Shown one piece after another: positions 1 to 7,761 of a stretch of 64,000 nt of DNA. Source of the stretch: JAEUIX01 sp046156035 (GTDB taxonomy: Bacteria > Planctomycetota > Phycisphaerae > Phycisphaerales > UBA1924); the NCBI GenBank assembly GCA_046156035.1, contig JBJXEW010000029.1:3083-67082 (forward strand). The letters run 5' to 3'. Under the pieces are notes generated by a model. It had not been told where the DNA came from and made no database searches. It worked only from the letters and a program-made list of their open reading frames with translations. A program made the translations under genes and the position numbers. The first letter of the stretch is position 1. Each line of letters opens with the position of its first letter.

Positions 1-1
1 G

Positions 2-724
2 CACCTGCGGCAGTACGTGGAACGCTACCCCAAGCAGCACGCCTGCTTCATCTTCGAACTGGTGCAGGGCGAGGGCGGCTTCAACGTGGCCCCGCGCGAG
101 TACTTCAAGGAACTCATGGAGTTCTGCAAGGCCAACAGCATCGCGGTGTGGGACGATGAGATCCAGAGTTGGGGCCGCACGGGCCGCATGTTCGCCTACG
201 AAGACCTGGACCTGGGCAACTACGTGGACGTCTTCTGCGTCGGCAAGATGACGCAGGTGTGCGCCACGCTCTTCACCAAGGACTACAACCCCGGCCCCGG
301 CCTGCTTTCGGGCACGTTCATCGGCGGCGGCGTGCCCTTCGCCGTGGGCAAGCGCGTGGTGGAACGCCTCCGCGATAGCAACTACTACGGCGACAACGGC
401 GTCATTCTGAAGAACCACCGCGCGTTTGTGGAGCAGGTGCGTGCTCTGGCCGCCAAGCACCCCGCGTGGTTCCCCAAGAGTGCCGAGGTGGCCGACATCT
501 CCGGCGGGCGCGGCGGCATGATGCGCTTCACGCCGTTCGGCGGGCTGAAGGACAAGGTGATGAACGCCTGCAAGGCGATGTTTGACGAGGGCGTGATCAC
601 CTTCTACTGCGGGCACGGGCCGTATCACATCCGCATGCTGCCGCCGCTGGGCGTGTTCAACGAGAGCGACTGGCCGCGCGTCTTTGCGTGCGTGGAGAAG
701 GGCCTGGCGAAGGTGGCGGGGTAA
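2..724 (+). CDS. Class III PLP-dependent aminotransferase, C-terminal part (cut by window edge)
   Basis: The reading frame is open from the first bases of the window, so the N-terminal part lies upstream. The visible 240 or so residues are the C-terminal part of a fold-type I, class III aminotransferase (acetylornithine, lysine or 4-aminobutyrate aminotransferase group). Seen: the cofactor-binding stretch VWDDEIQSWGRTGRMF, in which the Asp contacts the PLP ring nitrogen in this class, and the VGKMTQV stretch, whose Lys is the probable Schiff-base residue. A Gly-rich GTFIGGGVPFAVGKRVVE segment and a C-terminal HIRMLPPLGV strand also fit. The substrate cannot be told from this fragment. A second aminotransferase follows after about 120 bases that carry two heptamer arrays. 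Confidence 0.85.
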   Translation, partial: HLRQYVERYPKQHACFIFELVQGEGGFNVAPREYFKELMEFCKANSIAVWDDEIQSWGRTGRMFAYEDLDLGNYVDVFCVGKMTQVCATLFTKDYNPGPGLLSGTFIGGGVPFAVGKRVVERLRDSNYYGDNGVILKNHRAFVEQVRALAAKHPAWFPKSAEVADISGGRGGMMRFTPFGGLKDKVMNACKAMFDEGVITFYCGHGPYHIRMLPPLGVFNESDWPRVFACVEKGLAKVAG

Positions 725-729
725 AGGCG

Positions 730-757
730 GACGCGAGACGCGAGACGCGAGACGCCT
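730..757. repeat. Heptamer tandem array GACGCGA x3 plus variant
   Basis: Three exact copies of GACGCGA followed by GACGCCT, starting 5 bases after the upstream stop codon. The reverse complement, read as CGCGTCT, differs by one base from units of the array at 804-831, so the two arrays face each other around a 46-base spacer. Confidence 0.8.
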
Positions 758-803
758 GCGATGCCTTGGAGCCGCGAGCGCGAGCGAGCGGGCACTGAGG
801 GCT

Positions 804-831
804 GGAGTCTGAAGTCTGGCGTCTGGTGTCT
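804..831. repeat. Heptamer tandem array (GNNGTCT) x4
   Basis: Four consecutive 7-base units: GGAGTCT, GAAGTCT, GGCGTCT, GGTGTCT. The unit GAAGTCT recurs exactly in the array before the TPR lipoprotein gene (12775-12781). The array ends 12 bases before the start codon at 844, and no Shine-Dalgarno sequence is visible there. Confidence 0.8.
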
Positions 832-843
832 TACCATCGCGCC

Positions 844-2073
844 ATGACCGCCGCGCCCACGTCGTCTGCCTCACCCGGGTTCCAAGTTCCCCGCGCCGAC
901 CGCCTCGCCGCGGTCCCGCCCTTCCTCTTCAACCAGATTGACGACAAGAAGCGGGCCGCGATTGCCGCGGGCAAGGATGTGATCAACCTCGGCACGGGTG
1001 ACCCGGACAAGGCCACGCCAGCCTTCATCGTCGAGCGCATGGCCGAGGCCATCCGCCACGCGCCGAACCATCAGTACCCCGACGGTTACGGCACGAAGGC
1101 CTTCCTCGCAGCCGCGGCACGCTTCATGGAGCGCCGCTTCGGCGTGCGCGTCGACCCTGCACGGCACATCCTCGCCACCATCGGCGGCAAGGACGGCATC
1201 AGCCACCTGCCCCTGGGCCTGCTCAACCCCGGCGACGGCGCGATCTGCTTCACGCCGGCCTACCCGGTGTACGCGGCGGGCGCGATCCTCGCCGGCGGTG
1301 TCGCGCACCGCGTCCCCACGCACGCGGCCGACAGCTGGCAGCCCCGCATCGACAACATCCCCCCCACCGCCGCGAAGGGCTGCAAACTGCTGTGGCTGAA
1401 CTTCCCCAACAACCCCACGGGCGCAACCGCGCCCGAGGGCTTCTTCGGCGAAGCCCTTGCGTGGTGCGCCGCGCGCAACATCGTGTGTGCGTCCGACCTC
1501 GCCTACAGCGAGGTCTACTTCGGCGAGCCCGTCCGCAGCCTGTGGCAGGCCCGCGGCGCTCACCCAGACCGGACACCCGCCATCGAGTTCCACTCACTCT
1601 CCAAGACCTTCAACATGACGGGCTGGCGCATCGGCTTTGCCGTCGGCCACCCGGACGTGATCGGCGCGCTCAAGCAGACCAAGGACAACTACGACAGCGG
1701 CCCCTTCAACGCGATCCAGGACGCGGCCACCATCGCCCTCGACCGCTTCGACGACCCGGCGATCACGGGGATGCGCGCCGAGTACCGCGTCCGCCGCGAC
1801 ATCGTGATCTCAGGCCTCGCCCGCATGGGTGTGCAGGCCACGCCGCCGGACGCGGGCATCTTCGTCTGGGCGCCGTGCCCCGCCGAATCACTCACCGGCA
1901 AGCCGTGGGACTCGTGGAAGTTCGTGGGCCGCGCCATCGACGAGGCTGCGGTGGTGATGGTGCCCGGAGCCGGCTTCGCCGACACCGCCAAGGGCCACGT
2001 GCGCATCAGCCTGACGCGAGAGACCGCCCGTATCGCCGAGGCGATGGAGCGACTGGCGAAACTGGCGTGGTGA
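844..2073 (+). CDS. Class I/II aminotransferase, LL-diaminopimelate aminotransferase-like
   Basis: A 409-residue PLP-dependent transaminase of fold-type I. The PLP lysine sits in HSLSKTFNMTGWRIGFAVG, a motif very like that of bacterial LL-diaminopimelate aminotransferases (DapL), which make LL-diaminopimelate from tetrahydrodipicolinate for lysine and peptidoglycan. Other family marks seen: INLGTGDPDKATP near the N terminus, YPDGYGTKAFL, WLNFPNNPTGA and DLAYSEVYFG. A GTG at 826 is in frame, but the ATG at 844 is the more natural start, and homologues usually begin close to the FQVPRADRLAAVPPFLF segment. There is no clear ribosome-binding site, and a heptamer array lies directly upstream. The DapL assignment is inference; a related alanine- or aspartate-type transaminase is the alternative. 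Confidence 0.8.
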   Translation: MTAAPTSSASPGFQVPRADRLAAVPPFLFNQIDDKKRAAIAAGKDVINLGTGDPDKATPAFIVERMAEAIRHAPNHQYPDGYGTKAFLAAAARFMERRFGVRVDPARHILATIGGKDGISHLPLGLLNPGDGAICFTPAYPVYAAGAILAGGVAHRVPTHAADSWQPRIDNIPPTAAKGCKLLWLNFPNNPTGATAPEGFFGEALAWCAARNIVCASDLAYSEVYFGEPVRSLWQARGAHPDRTPAIEFHSLSKTFNMTGWRIGFAVGHPDVIGALKQTKDNYDSGPFNAIQDAATIALDRFDDPAITGMRAEYRVRRDIVISGLARMGVQATPPDAGIFVWAPCPAESLTGKPWDSWKFVGRAIDEAAVVMVPGAGFADTAKGHVRISLTRETARIAEAMERLAKLAW

Positions 2074-2132
2074 CGAGCCGTGCGGTGGCGACCTCTTCGC
2101 CTGCTGCGCGTGTCGGGTGCCTTCGTGCCCTC

Positions 2133-2164
2133 ATTTGGCCATTTGGTGATTTGGCGATTTGGCC
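2133..2164. repeat. Octamer tandem array ATTTGGCC x4
   Basis: Four back-to-back 8-base units: ATTTGGCC, ATTTGGTG, ATTTGGCG, ATTTGGCC, then a degenerate GTTTCGGC. The array is strikingly AT-richer than its surroundings. It lies 32 bases before the peptide deformylase start and has the same unit as the arrays that bracket the four-helix-bundle gene in the isc operon. Confidence 0.85.
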
Positions 2165-2196
2165 GTTTCGGCCCGCCTTCCCCTATTCTCCCGCTC

Positions 2197-2751
2197 ATGG
2201 TCAACGCCGCCGCGCTGCATGTTGTTCACCACCCGGACCCGATCCTGCGGGTGAAGGCCTCGCCCGTAGGCGAGATCACCGATGAGGTGCGTGCGGTGGC
2301 CCGCCGCATGATCCAACTGATGGCGATTGAGGAGGGCATCGGCCTTGCCGCGCCGCAGGTGGGCCTGTCGTGGCGGCTGTTTGTGGCGCACGTGCCCGAG
2401 GATGTGGAGGAAGGCCGCTCGGCCTCCGCCACGCCCCCCACCGCCACGCTCGCTCCGATCGTCTACATCAACCCCGAACTGTCGGGCTTCGAGGGCCCCG
2501 CCGAGCCCTTCAGCGAGGGGTGCCTGAGCCTGCCCGACATCCGCGGCAGCGTGCTGCGCACACCCATCGTCTCCATCACCGCCACGGACCTTGACGGCAA
2601 ACGCTTCACGCAGCGTGGCGCGGGCCTCCTGTCTCGCTGCTGGCAGCACGAGATCGACCACTTGGATGGTGTGCTCATCATCGACCGCATGATGCAGGCC
2701 GACCGGCTGAAGAACCGCGCCAAACTCCGCGCCCTCGAACGGGGCGAGTAA
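2197..2751 (+). CDS. def: Peptide deformylase
   Basis: A 184-residue peptide deformylase, which removes the formyl group from the N-terminal methionine of new proteins in the cytoplasm. All three family motifs are visible: GIGLAAPQVG (motif 1), EGCLSLP (motif 2, metal-binding Cys) and QHEIDHLDG (motif 3, two metal-binding His and the catalytic Glu). Length is normal for the family. The frame is open further upstream, but that part would translate the octamer array at 2133-2164, so the ATG at 2197 (MVNAAALHVVHHPDP) is preferred. A short Ser/Pro/Thr-rich insertion (SASATPPTATLAP) follows VPEDVEEG. The next gene downstream points the other way and starts within 20 bases. Confidence 0.95.
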   Translation: MVNAAALHVVHHPDPILRVKASPVGEITDEVRAVARRMIQLMAIEEGIGLAAPQVGLSWRLFVAHVPEDVEEGRSASATPPTATLAPIVYINPELSGFEGPAEPFSEGCLSLPDIRGSVLRTPIVSITATDLDGKRFTQRGAGLLSRCWQHEIDHLDGVLIIDRMMQADRLKNRAKLRALERGE

Positions 2752-2754
2752 CCC

Positions 2755-2782
2755 CCTCACGCCTCACGCCTCACGCCTTCCG
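2755..2782. repeat. Heptamer tandem array CCTCACG x3 overlapping a stop codon
   Basis: Three exact copies of CCTCACG (2755-2761, 2762-2768, 2769-2775) and a variant CCTTCCG fill the 20-base gap between two convergent genes. The array runs into the last codons and the stop codon (2771-2773, read on the minus strand) of the anti-sigma gene. Confidence 0.8.
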
Positions 2783-3013
2783 CGCCCGAAGAATCGCCTC
2801 CACTAGGTCCTTGGGCACGCTGGCGGGCACCGGCGCATCGGCGCCACCGCAGCAGGCCGCCTTGCTCACCTCGATCGTCGTGCGGTACGTTTCGAGGTAG
2901 TTCACGCAACTGGGGCAGACCGTCAGGTGCCGCTCAAACTCCGCGCGCTGCGAAGCCGGCAACTCCTTGTCGAGGTACGCCATCACGAACTCGACCAACT
3001 CACGGCACGTCAT
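2771..3013 (-). CDS. Zinc-binding anti-sigma factor (zf-HC2/ZAS type)
   Basis: An 80-residue soluble protein with the ZAS zinc motif H-x3-C-x2-C (ERHLTVCPSC) and an additional Cys at residue 3 (MTCREL), which matches the usual zinc ligand set of RsrA/ChrR-like anti-sigma domains. There is no membrane segment. A second pair of cysteines (KAACCGG) lies in the C-terminal half. Its start overlaps the stop of the upstream ECF sigma gene by four bases (ATGA), so the two are co-translated, and by family knowledge it should bind and silence that sigma factor, perhaps with redox sensitivity. The last codons are formed by a heptamer array. Confidence 0.85.
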   Translation of the reverse strand: MTCRELVEFVMAYLDKELPASQRAEFERHLTVCPSCVNYLETYRTTIEVSKAACCGGADAPVPASVPKDLVEAILRARKA

Positions 3014-3711
3014 CGCCGCTCCTCCCTGCCTGTGGCCGGACCCTCACTCGCCGCGAGCCGCTTCGCGAGGATCTCCCTCAGCGCCTGGCGGGCACGGTGC
3101 AACCGCACCTTCACGGCGTTGGGCGTGATCTCGAGCCGATTGGCCGTCTGCTCGGTGTCGATCTCTTCGATATCTCGCATCAGGATCACCAGGCGGAGTG
3201 ATTCGGGCAGTTCGTCGATGGCGGACCGGACACGGGCCCGCAACTCTGCGCTTTCGATGACATCCGCCGGCGTTTGGTTCCACGCCCCGCACGGTTCTTC
3301 GCGGTGACCGTCGTCGCGGAACCTGGGCAGCAGGTCCTCGTAGGCCACCTCCGGCCGCCGCTTGAGGCTGCGGAGTTTCATGAGGCAGACGTTCACCGTG
3401 ATCCGGTGCAGCCAAGTCCCCAGTTGCGAGCGGCCATCGAAGCGGTCCATGGCCTTGAAGGCGCTCAAAAACGCCTCTTGCACCGCGTCGCGGGCATCCT
3501 CCTCGCGGCGCAGGAACCGGCGGGCCACCGCCAGGAGCCTGCCGATGTGAACGCGGACCAGTTGCTCATACGCGGCGTCGTCGCCCCGCCGCAGCGCGGC
3601 GACCAGCGGCTCCTGCTCGTCACGCGAGATTGGTTCGTCTGTTGCAGGCACGGCTGAAGAGGATAGCCGCGAGCCCCCTCCGGCTGTCCACTCCCACCTG
3701 TCCCCTGACAC
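3010..3711 (-). CDS. ECF-type RNA polymerase sigma factor
   Basis: A protein of up to 233 residues with sigma region 2 (YEQLVRVHIGRLLAVARRFL, then DAVQEAFLSAFKAMDRFDG and STWLHRITVN-like GTWLHRITVNVCLMKLRS) and region 4 (IDELPESLRLVILMRDIEE, then the helix-turn-helix TEQTANRLEITPNAVKVRLHRARQAL). It would direct RNA polymerase to a stress or surface regulon. It overlaps the anti-sigma gene by four bases and begins 6 bases after the response-regulator gene, so the three probably form one operon. The start is uncertain: GTG at 3711 gives a 30-residue leader with no family match, and GTG at 3651 is an alternative. Confidence 0.9.
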   Translation of the reverse strand: MSGDRWEWTAGGGSRLSSSAVPATDEPISRDEQEPLVAALRRGDDAAYEQLVRVHIGRLLAVARRFLRREEDARDAVQEAFLSAFKAMDRFDGRSQLGTWLHRITVNVCLMKLRSLKRRPEVAYEDLLPRFRDDGHREEPCGAWNQTPADVIESAELRARVRSAIDELPESLRLVILMRDIEEIDTEQTANRLEITPNAVKVRLHRARQALREILAKRLAASEGPATGREERR

Positions 3712-3717
3712 CTTCCG

Positions 3718-4296
3718 TCAGTGCACCAGATTCGTGCACTGCTCGATGGCCTCGATCACCTGCCTCACCTGGAAGGGCTTCTTCAGCACGCCGTCAAAGC
3801 CCTGCTGGCGCAGGCCGGAGAGTTGGCCGTCGGTGAGTTTGCCGGACATGGCGACAACCTTTGTGAGTTGCAGGTCGTCGGACCCGCGGATCATGTCCGT
3901 CACCGCCCGCGAGTCGCCCTCGCCCAGGTGGATGTCCAGCAGCAGCACATGCGGCTTGAAACGCTCGCATTCCAGCCCCGCACCAAAGCCGCTCAGGGCC
4001 GTGCGCACCTCGTAGTTCGCCTGCTCCGTCAGCACCTTCTGCAGCACCTCAACAATGTCCTTCTCGTCATCCACCACGAGCACGCGTGTGCGGCCCGACA
4101 CCATCCCGTCGAGCGGGATTCCGTGCGCCTTCATGAAGCGCACCAGGTGGCTCACAGGGATGCGCCGGTCCTTCGACCCCGGAATCCGATAGCCCTTCAG
4201 GCTGCCGGTGTCGAACCACTTCGAGACCGTGCGCGGTGCCACGTTGCAGAGTTTCGCCACTTCGCCGGTCGTGAGAACGTCTTTTTCGAAGGGCAT
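3718..4296 (-). CDS. Response regulator with N-terminal excisionase/MerR-like HTH and C-terminal receiver domain
   Basis: A 192-residue protein with inverted domain order. Residues about 6-60 form a winged helix-turn-helix of the excisionase/BldC type (LTTGEVAKLCNVAPRTVSKW, then GYRIPGSKDRRIP and LVRFMKAHGIPL). From about residue 70 follows a CheY-like receiver (VLVVDDEKDIVEVLQ with the acidic pair, LLLDIHLGEGD with the phosphorylatable Asp, VVAMSG, and GVLKKPF with the conserved Lys). No histidine kinase is adjacent. ATG at 4296 was chosen because homology begins there; the frame continues upstream without family resemblance. It likely regulates or is co-expressed with the sigma/anti-sigma pair just downstream. 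Confidence 0.85.
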   Translation of the reverse strand: MPFEKDVLTTGEVAKLCNVAPRTVSKWFDTGSLKGYRIPGSKDRRIPVSHLVRFMKAHGIPLDGMVSGRTRVLVVDDEKDIVEVLQKVLTEQANYEVRTALSGFGAGLECERFKPHVLLLDIHLGEGDSRAVTDMIRGSDDLQLTKVVAMSGKLTDGQLSGLRQQGFDGVLKKPFQVRQVIEAIEQCTNLVH

Positions 4297-4549
4297 GGTC
4301 TGTGTCCTCTGGTTGTGTCCCGGCGGGCACCGCGATGACGCGGCACTGGGGCAAGGGGCGGTTCTCGTGCACGCGCGGCGATCGGCCCAACGGCCGCAAG
4401 CCCACTCGCCGCGCACTCAGCACCATTTGTCGGCGCAGAGAGTGCCCCTCTTGACCGCAAAGGCGGGCAAGATGACCCAATCCGGCGTGCACGCAGCCGC
4501 ACGGACACCGGCTGCCAGTTTTTCGGACGTGGGACTGCCGGATCGGGCG

Positions 4550-5134
4550 TCAAGCCTTCAACTTGCCCGCCACGCTCGCCACGGTCTTGCCCAGCGCCGC
4601 AACCTGTTCGCGTTTCTTCGCGTCTGTGAGCGTGCCGTCGGGGCCAAAGGCCTCGCCCGCGCTGGGCAGCGTCACCTGATCGGGCAGCACGATCACGCCA
4701 ATGTTGCCCAGGATCGACCGCAAGTGAACCAACCCGCGCAGGCCGCCCGTTCCGCCCGGCGACGCGGCCATGATGCCGGCCACCTTGCCCTTGAACGCGG
4801 CCAGCGAGCCCTCGCCCGGCGCGGGCCGGCTCACCCAGTCGATGGCGTTCTTCAGCACCGCGCTGATGGAACTGTTGTACTCGGGCGAGGCGATCAGGAA
4901 GCCGTCGCTCTCGACCATCAACTTCTTCAGCGTCTTGCACGCCTCCGGGTGGCCTTGCGCCTTCTCCATATCCTCATCAAACAGGGGCAGGGGCAAGTCT
5001 TTGAGGTCGATGACGGTGACCAGCGCACCCGCGTCGGTCGCCCCTTGGGCCGCGGCACGGACGAGTTTCTTGTTGAATGAGTCCTTCCGCGTGCTGCCCG
5101 CGAAAGCGAGGATTCTGGTCTGTGGATGGGGCAT
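4550..5134 (-). CDS. NADPH-dependent FMN reductase / flavodoxin-like oxidoreductase
   Basis: A 194-residue flavodoxin-fold protein. The phosphate-binding loop GSTRKDSFNKKL and the isoalloxazine-contacting segments SPEYNSSISAVLKNAIDWVSR and SPGGTGGLRGLVHLRSIL mark the NADPH-dependent FMN reductase family (YieF, ChrR, azoreductase-like), which reduces FMN, quinones, azo dyes or metals with NAD(P)H. ATG at 5134 places the first beta strand (RILAFAGS) right at the N terminus as in the family; an upstream GTG would add a leader without homology. The gene is divergent from the HEAT-repeat gene. Physiological substrate unknown. Confidence 0.9.
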   Translation of the reverse strand: MPHPQTRILAFAGSTRKDSFNKKLVRAAAQGATDAGALVTVIDLKDLPLPLFDEDMEKAQGHPEACKTLKKLMVESDGFLIASPEYNSSISAVLKNAIDWVSRPAPGEGSLAAFKGKVAGIMAASPGGTGGLRGLVHLRSILGNIGVIVLPDQVTLPSAGEAFGPDGTLTDAKKREQVAALGKTVASVAGKLKA

Positions 5135-5312
5135 GATGACGAACTCCGTGGGGTGCGTGGAACGGGATGCTAAGGGGCATGCTCGACCAACGCCGTCGCC
5201 GGCCGGAGAGAGCATCCACAAGGGGGCCTAACCTCCCCTCCCGCAACCAGTTACGGGTATCATCGGTGGCGGTATTGCCACTTGCCTTGGCCTCACTTTG
5301 AGGAGTTCGAAC

Positions 5313-7517
5313 GTGCTCAAGTCGCCTGGCCTGTTCTCTCTGCGTTCTGCCGCTCTTGTTGCCGTGCTGGCCGGCTCGACCGCGGCTGCCGCGTTCGCGG
5401 CGATGCAGCCTGCCAAAGACGCCAAAGAGGCCGAACTCGTCCGCGACTTTGTGCACTATGTGCGGATCGACCGCACCGACCTAGCCAAGAGTTACGGCGA
5501 GGCCCTGCTCAGGCGGCTCGCGCCGCCCTTCGGCCCGGCGACGGCGGAAGAGGCGATGACCCTGGCCGACTTTGTGGCCGTGGTGGAGCAGGGCGGCGAG
5601 GTGCAGCGCTTTGAGGAGGCCGCGGCACGCGGGCAGCGGATCGGCGACCTCGAGGTCGTGGCAGCGAAACTCCTGAAGGCGTTCGAGACGGGCAAACTGG
5701 AGCAGGCACGCAACCCCGATGAGGTAACGCGCAACATCGGGTTTCTGACCGGCGAGCAGCGGGCCCGGCTGATCGCGCGCGAGCGGCTGGCTTTTGCGGG
5801 CGAGTATGCCGCGCCGCAGTTGCTGGCCGCCCTCACCAACCGCACCAACGCGACGCTCTCGGCGGAAGCCCGCCAGTTGCTGACGGACATGGGCAAGCAG
5901 GCGGTGATGCCCCTGGCTGCCGCGCTGGCGAAGTTGGACCCGGTGAGCCAGGAGCAGGTCGCGGCGGTGCTGGGGAACATCCCGTACCGGGCGTCGGTGC
6001 CGTTTCTGGCGGACACGATGAACCGGACCACGTCGGCCAGCGTGAAGGCCGCGTGCGAGAAGGCGATCCGCACCATCGAGGGCGGAACGAACGAGGGGAC
6101 GGGCACGGCGCGGCTGTTCAGCGAACTGGGCGAGGCGTACTACGGCGAGCCGTCAAGCCTGACGAGTTTCCCCGGGGAGGCGTTCCAACTCACGTGGAAC
6201 TACGACCCCAACACGGGGCTCTTCGCGACACCCATTGACACGCGCGTGTACCACGAGGTGATGGCGATGACCCTGGCCGAGCGTGCTCTGGCCGCGGATG
6301 CCACCAGCGGCGATGCGCTCGCGCTGTGGCTCGCGGCGAACCTGAAGCGCGAACTGGAGACGCCCGCGGGCTACGAGAATCCGGCGTGGGGCAAGGACAA
6401 GCGCAGCGCCATGTACTACGCCGTGTCGGCGGGCGCGCGCCCCATGCAGCGCGTGCTCGCACGTGCGCTTGACGACAAGAACACGCCCCTGGCGCGCAAG
6501 GCCATTGCCGCGCTCACAAGCAGCACGGGCTCGGCAACGATGGTGGACACGAGCGCCCGCAACGCGCTGATCGAGGCCCTGCGCTACCCGAACCGGCGTG
6601 TGCAGACCGAGGCGGCCCTGGCCCTGGCCGGCGCGTCGCCCGCGACGACGTTTGACGGTTCCGACCGTGTCGTGCCGGTGCTTGGCAGCGCCATCCGTGA
6701 CGCGGGCACCAAGTTCGCCGCGGTGATCGCGACCGATGTCGAGAACCAGCAGAGTCTCGCCAACGTGGCACGCGGCCTGGGTTACACGGTGCTGCCCGCT
6801 GGCTCCACGCTCGAGGCCGTGGAGGCGGGCTTGGGCGATGCCCCGGGGGTGGACTTGGTCCTCTTGGACCTGCCGGCCAAGGGGACCGATGCCACCATCA
6901 CCGCCGTTCGCGGCAACGCCCGATTCGCCGCGACACCGGTGCTTGCGCTGCTACCGGAGGCCGATTTCAACGAACTGGGGACGCGCTTCAACCGCGATGC
7001 CGGCGTGCGGCTGGTGCGCTCGGGCACGCAACCGGCCCAGCAGGCCGAGGCGGCTACTCAACTGCTGAGCGCGGCGGTCGGGGGCGACGTTTCGGCGGAC
7101 GAGGGTGCGTCGTATCAGGACCGCGCGCTGGACGCGCTGCGCGGGCTGGCGATGGCTTCCAACCCCGTCTACAACGTGGCCGACGCGGCGGGCCCGCTGG
7201 TGGCCGCGCTCAACACGGCCAAGGGCGGCCTCAAGATGCGCATCGCCGAAGTGCTCAGCCACGTGAGCGACAAGCGCGTGCAGGTGGCCCTCATGGACGC
7301 GACGCTGGCCGCGGAGGGCGACGATCAACTGGTGCTGCTGGGCGACATGCGCCGCAGCGCCAGGCGGTCCGGGAACCTGCTAGACGACCGCCAGATCAGG
7401 GCGCTGCTGGAACGGGCCGGCAAGGGTGATGACGCACTCGCCACGGCCGTGGCGGGCCTGATCGGGGCACTGGGGCTCTCGAACGAGAACCTGGTTCCCC
7501 TGATCACCGGCCAGTAA
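5313..7517 (+). CDS. Exported HEAT-repeat protein with an internal pseudo-receiver domain
   Basis: A 734-residue protein. GTG at 5313 was chosen because AGGAG lies 7 bases upstream; an in-frame TTG at 5298 would have none. The N terminus is a Sec-type signal peptide (basic start, hydrophobic LVAVLAGSTAAAAF, AAM end). The middle and C-terminal parts are rich in paired amphipathic helices of HEAT/PBS type (for example PLARKAIAALTSS, RVQTEAALALAGAS, KMRIAEVLSHVSDKRVQVAL). Residues about 464-580 look like a CheY-type Rossmann fold (AAVIATDVENQ, VDLVLLDLP with Asp519, TPVLALLPEAD), but the conserved Lys is missing. The gene precedes the pseudopilin/secretin genes and may serve that machine or the envelope. 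No enzyme activity is suggested. Confidence 0.75.
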   Translation: MLKSPGLFSLRSAALVAVLAGSTAAAAFAAMQPAKDAKEAELVRDFVHYVRIDRTDLAKSYGEALLRRLAPPFGPATAEEAMTLADFVAVVEQGGEVQRFEEAAARGQRIGDLEVVAAKLLKAFETGKLEQARNPDEVTRNIGFLTGEQRARLIARERLAFAGEYAAPQLLAALTNRTNATLSAEARQLLTDMGKQAVMPLAAALAKLDPVSQEQVAAVLGNIPYRASVPFLADTMNRTTSASVKAACEKAIRTIEGGTNEGTGTARLFSELGEAYYGEPSSLTSFPGEAFQLTWNYDPNTGLFATPIDTRVYHEVMAMTLAERALAADATSGDALALWLAANLKRELETPAGYENPAWGKDKRSAMYYAVSAGARPMQRVLARALDDKNTPLARKAIAALTSSTGSATMVDTSARNALIEALRYPNRRVQTEAALALAGASPATTFDGSDRVVPVLGSAIRDAGTKFAAVIATDVENQQSLANVARGLGYTVLPAGSTLEAVEAGLGDAPGVDLVLLDLPAKGTDATITAVRGNARFAATPVLALLPEADFNELGTRFNRDAGVRLVRSGTQPAQQAEAATQLLSAAVGGDVSADEGASYQDRALDALRGLAMASNPVYNVADAAGPLVAALNTAKGGLKMRIAEVLSHVSDKRVQVALMDATLAAEGDDQLVLLGDMRRSARRSGNLLDDRQIRALLERAGKGDDALATAVAGLIGALGLSNENLVPLITGQ

Positions 7518-7761
7518 CGCCACCGGTTATTGCACCCGCAACGACCCGCCCGCAACACGCTGACGGCGGCGCGTTTGTCTGCGCGTTACAGGCCGACCCG
7601 GGATCTCTCTCGCGGCTTGCCGGGGTGGATCGTGCATGTGAGTGTGTCGATGTTCCCGCTGCCGCGGGGCCCGTTGAGGGTTCAGCGACGGCACCACTCG
7701 CCCACGGACACCGGGCCCGGAGCCCCGGGCCATCCGGACGCACTTGCAAGGAGTCTCTCCC

